A stretch of 34,468 nucleotides of DNA from an uncultured Pseudomonadota bacterium. Its GTDB lineage: Bacteria > Myxococcota_A > Bradymonadia > Bradymonadales > GCA-2716585. The notes beneath the pieces are model-generated. The model saw nothing but the letters and a program-made list of their open reading frames with translations, did not search any database and was not told the DNA's origin. How positions within the stretch are numbered: the first letter of the stretch is position 1; each line of letters begins with the position of its first letter. The stretch is from the NCBI GenBank assembly GCA_937123825.1, contig CAKZKQ010000283.1:1-34468 (forward strand), read 5' to 3'. Positions 1 through 6,571 of the stretch are shown here, one piece after another. The translations under genes and the position numbers were made by a program.

Positions 1-1
1 C

Positions 2-64
2 CTCCTCGACCTCGACACCATCGGCCTCGCCGGAGCTTGGTTCCAATTGTCAGACAGAACCTAG
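2..64 (+). CDS. C-terminal tail of an unrecognised protein (partial)
   Basis: The frame starting at base 2 is open from the window edge to a TAG at 62-64 and gives about 20 residues ending in FQLSDRT. Its codon use resembles the following gene and it ends about 107 bases before that gene's preferred start, as expected for the 3' end of an upstream gene on the same strand. Too little is present to assign a family, and an open frame of this length can occur by chance. Confidence 0.3.
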   Translation, partial: LLDLDTIGLAGAWFQLSDRT

Positions 65-170
65 CGCGGCCATGATTGACGATCTGCGCGGTCAAAGCAT
101 TTTGTCGCTGCTTGACGCTGCCCGAACAAGTCATTTACGCACACCCTGCGAACTTCCTCAGGATCTGTTG

Positions 171-1394
171 ATGCCAAGGCCAACAAAGAAAAAGAAGAGC
201 ACCAAAAAGCACCCAATCCCCATCGCCGCCGTGTGCGGTTTTCTGGGGTCGGGCAAGACCACGCTGCTGCGCCGCTGGTTGCAGGAAGAGTCGCTCAAAG
301 ATGCGGCCATGATCGTGCATGATTTCAGCGATTTTGGTCTCGACGCCGAGCTTCTGGCCGGAGAAGAGTCCACGCCCATCCATGGTCGGTTGGAGGGCCG
401 CGTGGCGGCTTTGCACGGCGTCCACGCGCGCGACAAACTCCACAGCTCGGCCGGTCAGGCCCTCAAAGACATCCTGACGCTCAAACCGAGCCCCCCCGTG
501 GTCTTGTGTGAGAGCACTGGCGCGGCGCGACCCTGGCCCTTGATCGCGGCGCTGACGCAAAACCGCCGGTTTTTCCTGCGGCACTTCATCGTGACCGTGG
601 ACGCGCTGAACCTTCACCGGGATTTTGCCGATGGCCGCGTCTTTACCGGCGACGTCTCTCCGGGGGCCGACGCTGCGCTTCAACGCGCCGCCGAGATCCT
701 GGCCGAACAAATCCTCTTTGCCAGCGTGATCATCCTCACCAAGGTCGACACGCTTCCTCAGGACGTCGTGGACTTCCAGGTCAGCATCCTGCAAATGCTC
801 CAGCCCGGCGTGACGGTCGGACTCTCGGCCCACGCAGGCCTGCTCCTGCCCCAGCTTGAGAAGACTCTGCCGCCGAACCTTGCGCAGATGAAGGCCAAGG
901 CCAAGCAGTTTGGCCTCGATCGCGACACGCCCACCGCCGTCGGCATGTCGTCGTTAGTCCTGCGCGACGAGCGGCCCTTCCACCCACAGCGCCTCTATGA
1001 CGCCTGCCAACATCAACTGGGCACGGGGCTCTACCGCACCAAAGGGTTCTTGTGGCTGGCGTCACGTCCAGAGCATGTTTTGCTCTGGCAACAGTCCGGC
1101 AGCCAGATTGATCTGGAGATCCGGGGCTTCTGGTTGACCGATGCCGCCCTCGACCGCGATGAAAACCTCCTGCCCGAAGAGATCGAGCACCTCAAAGCCA
1201 AGCTCGCCTCGCAACACCCCATCTTTGGAGACCGCTGCAACGAGTTGACGCTCATCGGCGAGGAGGCCGCGTGCAGGGCCTTTCATGCGTCTTTGATGCA
1301 GGCGCTTTGCACCGATGAGGAGATCGCCGCCTGGCAAAACGGCGAAGACTTTGAAGACCCCTGGCCCAAATCAATCCGCCACATCAACTTCTGA
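171..1394 (+). CDS. CobW/COG0523-family GTPase without the CxCC motif
   Basis: A 407-residue P-loop GTPase of the G3E/COG0523 group, whose members deliver metals to, or mature, metalloproteins. Visible are the Walker A loop GFLGSGKTT at residues 23-31, an ESTGAARP segment from residue 114 in place of the usual ETSGxADP, the guanine-specificity motif TKVD at 190-193, and a CobW C-terminal domain ending in GDRCNELTLIG. I start it at ATG 171, which gives a short Lys-rich leader (PTKKKKSTKK) before the first strand; an in-frame ATG at 72 would add 33 residues of uncharacteristic sequence. The CxCC metal-binding motif normally found after switch I is absent: that stretch reads GRVAALHGVHARDK. Family membership is clear. 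The substrate metal is unknown, and loss of CxCC argues against the canonical zinc or cobalt chaperone mechanism. The gene is convergent with the flavin reductase, with a palindromic repeat between them. Confidence 0.85.
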   Translation: MPRPTKKKKSTKKHPIPIAAVCGFLGSGKTTLLRRWLQEESLKDAAMIVHDFSDFGLDAELLAGEESTPIHGRLEGRVAALHGVHARDKLHSSAGQALKDILTLKPSPPVVLCESTGAARPWPLIAALTQNRRFFLRHFIVTVDALNLHRDFADGRVFTGDVSPGADAALQRAAEILAEQILFASVIILTKVDTLPQDVVDFQVSILQMLQPGVTVGLSAHAGLLLPQLEKTLPPNLAQMKAKAKQFGLDRDTPTAVGMSSLVLRDERPFHPQRLYDACQHQLGTGLYRTKGFLWLASRPEHVLLWQQSGSQIDLEIRGFWLTDAALDRDENLLPEEIEHLKAKLASQHPIFGDRCNELTLIGEEAACRAFHASLMQALCTDEEIAAWQNGEDFEDPWPKSIRHINF

Positions 1395-1477
1395 GCTTGC
1401 CAAAGCTTTGACTGGCCGCGAACGCAGCGCGCCCGGTGGTGATGGCGCGTGCCGTTGGCCACTTGTGGGGCTTGCTC

Positions 1478-1639
1478 ATACCAAAATGGAGACGAAAGGC
1501 TTGCTTTGGGGCGAGCAATAACGGATGGCAGGGACCTCGGGACGAGCGAAGCTGTGGCATCGCCACCGCAAGCGAGTTCCGTGGTTCCTGGCGCCGTTAG
1601 GGCCGTCCCAAAGTGAGTCGGACGTCTGCAATTTGGTAT
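1478..1639. repeat. 162-bp long imperfect palindrome, copy 1
   Basis: The outer arms are ATACCAAAATGGAGACG (1478-1494) and its inverted partner (1623-1639), matching at 15 of 17 positions. Pairing continues inward: the CTTTGGG and TAACGG blocks near 1504-1523 match inverted copies near 1592-1612, and the segment around 1525-1560 matches an inverted segment around 1561-1595, with an apex near GTGGCATCGCCAC. The whole element could fold into one long hairpin. It sits between two convergent genes and its last base is also the last base of the leftward gene's stop codon. A shorter relative is at 6526-6571; the two right ends agree at 27 of 30 bases. No open frame inside looks coding. It could be a MITE-like or REP-like element, or a bidirectional terminator. 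Confidence 0.75.
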
Positions 1640-2907
1640 CAGGCTCTGCGCTTCTTAAACGCGGCCTTGCCGTGTGTTTTGGCCAACCCAAACACGGTCT
1701 TCCAGGCGGACATCTTGGGGTCGGGGTCGAGCCCCTGGGCCATGCGGCTGATTTGTGTCTCGTAGTAGGTCACGGCCAGCATAAAGACCTGGTCCAGCGC
1801 CTTGACGCCCGTGGTCGGGCGGCCAACATCGCAGGTGTAGTTGGGGCTTTGGGCCGCGTTTTGGGGCAACTCCGGGTCCAGCGTCAGGGCTCTGCCGAGG
1901 CCCACAAAGTCGGTGGCGCCGCTGGAGACGGCGCTCTCCATGGCGGCCACGGAGCGAAAACCGCCGGTGACGGCGATGGGGACTTCGGTGCGCTTGCGGG
2001 CCTCGGCGGCGAAGTCCAAAAAGTAGGCCTCGCGCTTAAGCGTGGACTGTTTGGCGCCCGTCATGGCCGGGTTTTCGTAGTTGCCGCCCGAGATCTCGAT
2101 GTGGTCGATGCCCTCTTTGGACAGAGCGTCGATCAGACCGTAGGCCTCTTCGCCCTCAAAGCCCCCCTTTTGAAAGTCGGCGCTGTTCATCTTGATGGAG
2201 ATCACAAAGTCGTCGCCGACCTGGGCGCGGATGGCGCGGTAGACCTCCAGGGCAAAGCGGCGGCGGTTCTCGGTGCTGCCTCCCCACTGGTCTTCACGGC
2301 GGTTGTGGTGGGGAGAGAGGAACTGACTGACGAGGTACCCGTGCGCCCCGTGGATCTGCACCCCATCCCAGCCCGCCTCCTTGGCCAGCCTTGAGGTGGT
2401 GGCGTAGCGCTGGATGATGTCCTGGATTTCTTGTGCCTGAAGCTCTCTGGGGACCGCAAAGACCTTGTCGAGCCCCTTTCCAAGCGGTACGGCGCTGGGC
2501 GCCACCGGGTTGGGCGTCAGGAACTTGGGGGTCTGCTTGCCCGGGTGGTTGATCTGCATCCAAAACTGCGTGTTGGGGTTGCCCGCGCGCACCGCGTCAG
2601 CCCACGCCACAAACCGATCCAGGTGCCGGTCGTCCTCCAGCACCACGTTGCCCGGCTCGCCCAGCGCCCGGCGGTCAATCATGACGTTCCCCGTCACCAG
2701 AATGCCCGTGCCGCCCTCGGCCCAGCGCTTGTATAGGCGGCAGTGTTTCTCATTGGGCAGGTGCTCGCCGTCTTTGGCCAGCACCTCGCTCAAGGCCGAC
2801 TTCAGGATGCGGTTTGGGGCCGTGACCTTGCCCCGGATCTCAAAGGGGCTAAAGAGCGCTTGTGCATGGGCGGGGGCGGCGATCGTGGCGGGTGTGTTGT
2901 GGGTCAT
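1639..2907 (-). CDS. NADH:flavin oxidoreductase, Old Yellow Enzyme family
   Basis: A 422-residue FMN-dependent ene-reductase-type TIM barrel. Seen in order: an N-terminal APNRILKSALSE strand and FMN-contact region, QINHPGKQ, the active-site signature QIHGAHGYLVSQFLSP with the His pair at 186 and 189 that binds the substrate carbonyl in this family, DQWGGSTENRRRF, and the C-terminal phosphate-binding part (TGGFRS, FVGLGRAL). There is no C-terminal FeS/FAD module, so it is the short single-domain type, not a 2,4-dienoyl-CoA reductase. The start ATG has AAGGAAG seven bases upstream. An HxlR-family regulator lies 125 bases upstream on the same strand, a common pairing for redox or electrophile-responsive ene-reductases. 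The natural substrate cannot be read from sequence. The stop codon abuts the palindromic element. Confidence 0.9.
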   Translation of the reverse strand: MTHNTPATIAAPAHAQALFSPFEIRGKVTAPNRILKSALSEVLAKDGEHLPNEKHCRLYKRWAEGGTGILVTGNVMIDRRALGEPGNVVLEDDRHLDRFVAWADAVRAGNPNTQFWMQINHPGKQTPKFLTPNPVAPSAVPLGKGLDKVFAVPRELQAQEIQDIIQRYATTSRLAKEAGWDGVQIHGAHGYLVSQFLSPHHNRREDQWGGSTENRRRFALEVYRAIRAQVGDDFVISIKMNSADFQKGGFEGEEAYGLIDALSKEGIDHIEISGGNYENPAMTGAKQSTLKREAYFLDFAAEARKRTEVPIAVTGGFRSVAAMESAVSSGATDFVGLGRALTLDPELPQNAAQSPNYTCDVGRPTTGVKALDQVFMLAVTYYETQISRMAQGLDPDPKMSAWKTVFGLAKTHGKAAFKKRRA

Positions 2908-3032
2908 GGGCTGACTTCCTTATCGAAGCAGTGGAGCCATCGTCTATGGGTTTGGAGACGGGAATGTGTGTTGGGCGTTTTAAAGTGTCTCTTTGGGTGC
3001 GCTGCGGCGTCGTCGTAGGTTGTGATCGAGGG

Positions 3033-3521
3033 CTACGGCTCGGACTTGGGGCATCCCGGGCCGGGTAAAATGGTGAGATCTTCCAATTCAACCCTCCGGC
3101 CGTCTTGCGCGCGCACTTCGAGCGGCGGCACAGGGGCCTGGTTGAGGGCGTCGACCACGACATAGGGCTCGTTGCCTTCACCAAAGACCCACTTGTCGGA
3201 CCACTGCGCCAGGGCCAGCATGGCCGGGAGCAAGGCTTTGCCCTTTGGGGTCAAAGAATACTCGCTGTGGGATGCGCCAAGACCCACAGGGGCTTTGGCC
3301 AGAATGCCGCTTGCCACCAGATGCTCCAGCCGCCGCGACAGGACACCCTTGGAGACGCCAATGCTTTTTTGAAAGGCGCTGAAGGTCTTAACCCCCTTGA
3401 ACGCGTCGCGGACAATCAAAATCGACCATTGATCACCGATGGCGGCGGCGGCCTGAGCCCAGCCGCAAAGGACATGGTTGAGGGGAGTTCTTGGCATGAA
3501 GAGGAACCTTTTAAGAGACAT
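3033..3521 (-). CDS. HxlR-family winged-helix transcriptional regulator
   Basis: A 162-residue MarR-like winged-helix protein. The HxlR signature is clear: IGDQWSILIVRDAF, then FQKSIGVSKGVLSRRLEHL (recognition helix) and YSLTPKGKALLPAM (wing). A cysteine lies just before the domain in HVLCGW, the usual position of the redox- or aldehyde-sensing Cys in this family. I use the ATG at 3521 because AAGGA stands five bases before it; an in-frame ATG at 3497 would also keep the whole domain and has a weaker site. The C-terminal 35-40 residues extend beyond the domain. It lies directly upstream of the Old Yellow Enzyme gene on the same strand and probably controls itself and that gene through the inverted repeats over its start. 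The effector is unknown. Confidence 0.87.
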   Translation of the reverse strand: MSLKRFLFMPRTPLNHVLCGWAQAAAAIGDQWSILIVRDAFKGVKTFSAFQKSIGVSKGVLSRRLEHLVASGILAKAPVGLGASHSEYSLTPKGKALLPAMLALAQWSDKWVFGEGNEPYVVVDALNQAPVPPLEVRAQDGRRVELEDLTILPGPGCPKSEP

Positions 3522-3557
3522 TTGAGTCCTTGAGAGAACTTTTGGTTCTCTTAAAAG
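3508..3557. promoter_or_regulatory. Candidate HxlR operator: two inverted repeats sharing a right half
   Basis: An 11-bp perfect inverted repeat has CTTTTAAGAGA at 3508-3518 and TCTCTTAAAAG at 3547-3557. Inside it a second palindrome, AGAGAAC-N5-GTTCTCT, occupies 3533-3551. Both cover the start codon and leader of the HxlR gene, as expected for an autoregulatory operator. No other motif in this interval competes for the role; binding itself is inference. Confidence 0.6.
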
Positions 3558-3863
3558 ACCGTGGTTGGAAGGTAAATTAAGCCGGGCATGCGCTTCGTCA
3601 AGCCTTGATGCGATCTTTTAGGCGCGTCTATGTGGGTTGGAGGTGTGTTTTATGGGCGCCAGAACGCTGCTTGTTCTCTATTTGCAATCGACTTGCATCT
3701 GTGCGAGTTTCCGCGACCAAAGCGGGAGCGCCAAGATGCACCCTCTGCTGCGACTCCCCCAACTCCAGACCCACTCTCGCCGTGAGGCCCCTTGATGCAA
3801 ACCCCGAATACATCGGTGTTCCCTTGTTTTGCCAGCGCTCTTGATGCGCCTGTTGATCACCCC
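3558..3863. other. Intergenic region between the divergent HxlR and NHL genes
   Basis: About 300 bases without a convincing gene. It must hold the promoters of the leftward HxlR gene and the rightward lipoprotein pair, but I see no confident -35/-10 pair. Short open frames here have no start context and no recognisable product. If the lipoprotein starts at ATG 3795 (GAGG eight bases upstream) instead of 3864, this gap shrinks accordingly. Confidence 0.4.
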
Positions 3864-5927
3864 ATGGGTGGGGAACACCGCATCTGCTCCCAAAAGGAAA
3901 AAAGGCCCCTTCGATGGGCGCTCTGCCTCATGGTCGCGTGCGTGATGGCGTTCGCTGTCGGTTGCGGTGAGGACACCAACGACTCCGCAGCGCCCGACAA
4001 CGACCCTGCACCAGACGCAGGCATGAACGACCTGGATGTCGATGATCCCACACCGGACGCCGACGACGACGTGAGCACCGAACCCATGGTCGAGGTGGTG
4101 CTTGGCGACAGCGAGCGCGGGGCGAGCGACGGGGTGGGTGAGGCGGCCCGCTTTCAGGGTTTGACGGCCATGTGCGCGCTGACCCCTCGGCTCATCGCCA
4201 TGAGCGATACCTTTGCTGGCACCATCCGCCTGCTCGACATGCAAACCTCAGAGGTGACCACGCTGACCGGAAGCGCCGAAGAACCCGGCGTGGTCGATGG
4301 CCCGCTGGCCGAGGCGCGCTTTTCGGGTCCACGTGGCATCGGCTGCCTGCCGGGCGGCACAGGGTTGATCGTCGCCGACGACGGCGCGCTGCGACACATC
4401 GACATTGAGGCCGGGCAGGTGACCACGGTCGCGGGGCGGCCCGGTGCGCCCGGTTATGAAGACGGCTCGGCGGTCCGCGCGCGCTTTGGCTATCTGATCC
4501 ACGCCATCACCGTCACGCCCGACGGCAGCACCGCGCTGCTCTCCGACCGCTCCAACGACGCCATCCGCGCCATCGACCTCCAAACCTACGAGGTCAGCAC
4601 CGTGAGCGGGCCTGGAGACGGTTGGAATGGCCCTGGAGGGCTCGCCTTTGACCCCTCCGAGCCAAACTCGACCCAGGTCTGGGTCGCCGACACCTTCTCC
4701 AACAGAATCCGAGGGCTCGATCTGGACACAGGAGAGATCGTCGAACTTGGCTCGACAGAGACACCGCAAGGCATCGTCATCCACGAGGGCGCCGCGTTCT
4801 CGATGGGCTTTGGCGAAACCATCACCCGCACCGCGCTCGACTCGGGGCAGTCGTCCGTCTTTGCCGACGGGTTCGGGGGCACGTTTGCCTCGCCGGTGGT
4901 GCTCGACAACGAGTTGATCTACGCAGAACTTGAGCGCGGCAGCGTGCGGACCCTTTCCCTTGAAACGCGCGGAGACCGCCTGGTGGCAGGTCCCGAGCAG
5001 CCCACTGGCAACATCGACGGCAACGGGACCGATGCGCGCTTTGCACAGATCACGGACATGGTCGCCGCCCAGGACGGCTCCTGGGCGATCATCGCCGACG
5101 GTGGCAACGGCGCACTACGCCGCGCGCGCTTCTCGCCCGACGCGCCCGCAGTCGTCGACACCGTCACCGTGCCGGGGCTCGAAACGCCCGTCGGACTCGC
5201 GCTCTTCGACGATCAACGGCTGGCCATCACCGACTACAGCACGGGCGCGGTCATCGAGGTCGAGGTCGACGCCACCGGTGAACTCTCAAACCCCCGCGTG
5301 CGCGCAGAAGGCTTTGTCCGACCCTGGGGCGTGGCGTGGGGCAACGACGGCGAACTCTTTGTGGCCGAGATCGAAGGCGTCACCATCGCCCGCATCGGCC
5401 CCGATGACGAGGTCACGACGATCGCTGGCAGCGGCACGCGCGGCACCTCCGACGGCGACGCGCTCGAAGCACGCTTTAGCGCCCCGACCGCCGTCGTCCC
5501 CAGCGCTGAAGGCCTGCTGATCCTGGACATCGACCCCGGCGCGATTCGCTGGAGCGACTTTGCCACCGGTGCCGTCAGCACCCTCAGCGGTGGCACCGCG
5601 GCCAACGAACCCGCCGATGGTGCGCTTGAGGCCGCCACCTGGGTCGAACCCTCGCGGGCGATTGCGCTCGACGCCAACACATGGCTTGTGGTCGACCGCG
5701 TTCCGGGGACCTTGCGCCTCATCGAACGCGACGCGACCGGCGGGAGCGTGCGCACCGTGGCAGGTTCACCGCTGCGCGGCGGCGGACACCCTGCGGGCGC
5801 CGTTGTGCCGCTCTCACGCGCCGCGCTCGGCTCGGCGGCGGCGCTGGCCGTCGTGGACGGCGCCTGGCTGGTCGCCACCGACACCGCCGTGCTTTGGATC
5901 CAAGGCGACGTGCTCGCCGCACCTTAA
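3864..5927 (+). CDS. NHL-repeat beta-propeller lipoprotein
   Basis: About 687 residues, exported and probably lipid-anchored: a basic leader (KEKRPLRW), a hydrophobic segment and the lipobox FAVGC with Cys34, followed by an Asp/Pro-rich linker of about 40 residues. The rest is a string of NHL-type blades of the form VTTLxGxxxxPGxxDGxxxxARFxxPxGI followed by IVADxxxxxIRxIDLxTGxV; the VTTIAGSGTRGTSDGDALEA segment near the C-terminus is a typical example. NHL propellers usually bind other proteins or carbohydrate; no catalytic motif is seen. Start choice is uncertain: ATG 3864 gives a signal peptide of normal length but has no good ribosome site, while ATG 3795 has one but gives a long leader. 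The next gene begins 10 bases after the stop, so the two are probably one operon. Confidence 0.85.
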   Translation: MGGEHRICSQKEKRPLRWALCLMVACVMAFAVGCGEDTNDSAAPDNDPAPDAGMNDLDVDDPTPDADDDVSTEPMVEVVLGDSERGASDGVGEAARFQGLTAMCALTPRLIAMSDTFAGTIRLLDMQTSEVTTLTGSAEEPGVVDGPLAEARFSGPRGIGCLPGGTGLIVADDGALRHIDIEAGQVTTVAGRPGAPGYEDGSAVRARFGYLIHAITVTPDGSTALLSDRSNDAIRAIDLQTYEVSTVSGPGDGWNGPGGLAFDPSEPNSTQVWVADTFSNRIRGLDLDTGEIVELGSTETPQGIVIHEGAAFSMGFGETITRTALDSGQSSVFADGFGGTFASPVVLDNELIYAELERGSVRTLSLETRGDRLVAGPEQPTGNIDGNGTDARFAQITDMVAAQDGSWAIIADGGNGALRRARFSPDAPAVVDTVTVPGLETPVGLALFDDQRLAITDYSTGAVIEVEVDATGELSNPRVRAEGFVRPWGVAWGNDGELFVAEIEGVTIARIGPDDEVTTIAGSGTRGTSDGDALEARFSAPTAVVPSAEGLLILDIDPGAIRWSDFATGAVSTLSGGTAANEPADGALEAATWVEPSRAIALDANTWLVVDRVPGTLRLIERDATGGSVRTVAGSPLRGGGHPAGAVVPLSRAALGSAAALAVVDGAWLVATDTAVLWIQGDVLAAP

Positions 5928-5937
5928 GGGGGTTCCC

Positions 5938-6504
5938 ATGAAACGAATCCCCACACAGACCAGTGGGAGCCATACAGCGCTCGCCGTTTGCTGCGCCACC
6001 ATGCTCCTTGCCTTGGCGGCGTGCGGCGACGCCTCGTCGCCGTCCAACGACGCGGCGCCAGACATGGACGCGGCTTCAGAGATGGACGCGTCGTCCGACA
6101 CCTCCATGGACATGCAGGAGATGATCGAGCCGACCTTTGAGTTGACCGTGGGTACCGGTCAAAACGCCTTTGAACCGTTGGACGCTGAGGGTGAACTTGT
6201 GCTGGAGCGCGGACCGCAGGGGCTCCAACACGTCTACGTGAGCCTGCGCGCGCCGCTCGCAGAGGGCTTCCACACGATCGACCTCTCGATCACCGTCGGC
6301 GATCGCGTGATCTCGGCGCCGACGCGCGTCAACGCGCCCTTTCTCTCGGTCCCTGGCGAAGACTTTGTGGAGATGGTCGGGCAACTGGTGGTGGTCCCCG
6401 AGCCCAACGGCGCGCTCGGCGTCCCCGGCACGCTCCGGGCCCAGGTTGAGCCCAGCGGCGGCGGCTTTGGTCTGGTCGACCGAGAGGTCCAGGTCCGCTG
6501 GTAG
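5938..6504 (+). CDS. Small beta-rich lipoprotein, function unknown
   Basis: A 188-residue protein starting at ATG 5938, with AAGGGGG six bases upstream. Residues 1-28 form a lipoprotein signal peptide (lysine and arginine, then hydrophobic residues, then LALAAC with Cys29), followed by an Asp/Met/Ser-rich linker to about residue 65. The remaining ~120 residues are predicted beta-strand and resemble an Ig-like fold (FELTVGTGQNAFEPL, then GLQHVYVSLRAP, DLSITVGDRV and a C-terminal REVQVRW strand). I do not recognise a family. It follows the NHL lipoprotein by 10 bases and is likely co-transcribed and possibly a partner of it at the membrane. The frame is open far upstream of the chosen start, but that part lies antiphase over the NHL gene and is not coding. 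Confidence 0.75.
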   Translation: MKRIPTQTSGSHTALAVCCATMLLALAACGDASSPSNDAAPDMDAASEMDASSDTSMDMQEMIEPTFELTVGTGQNAFEPLDAEGELVLERGPQGLQHVYVSLRAPLAEGFHTIDLSITVGDRVISAPTRVNAPFLSVPGEDFVEMVGQLVVVPEPNGALGVPGTLRAQVEPSGGGFGLVDREVQVRW

Positions 6505-6525
6505 ACCCTTGCAGAAGCCGGTCTT

Positions 6526-6571
6526 ATACCAAGATGCAGACAAAGTAAGTCGGACGTCTGTATTTTGGTAT
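6526..6571. repeat. 46-bp palindromic element, copy 2 (short form); possible terminator
   Basis: The arms are ATACCAAGATGCAGAC (6526-6541) and GTCTGTATTTTGGTAT (6556-6571) around a 14-base loop. Allowing G-U pairs, all 16 positions pair in plus-strand RNA, so the fold is better in the transcript of the lipoprotein gene ending at 6504. The right 30 bases match the right end of the 162-bp element at 1639 in 27 positions, so this is the same family with the middle missing. Its last base is also the last base of the haloperoxidase stop codon. Confidence 0.75.

Noticed and set aside
1525..2394. Long plus-strand open frame of 289 codons opposite the flavin reductase
   Set aside because: It lies antisense to a gene with clear family motifs, has no recognisable domain and shows the Gly/Val/Ala-rich composition of a GC-rich shadow frame.
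5560..5937. Upstream extension of the small lipoprotein into the NHL gene
   Set aside because: The ATG at 5938 has a strong ribosome site and is followed at once by a complete lipoprotein signal peptide; the extension is out of phase over a well-supported gene.
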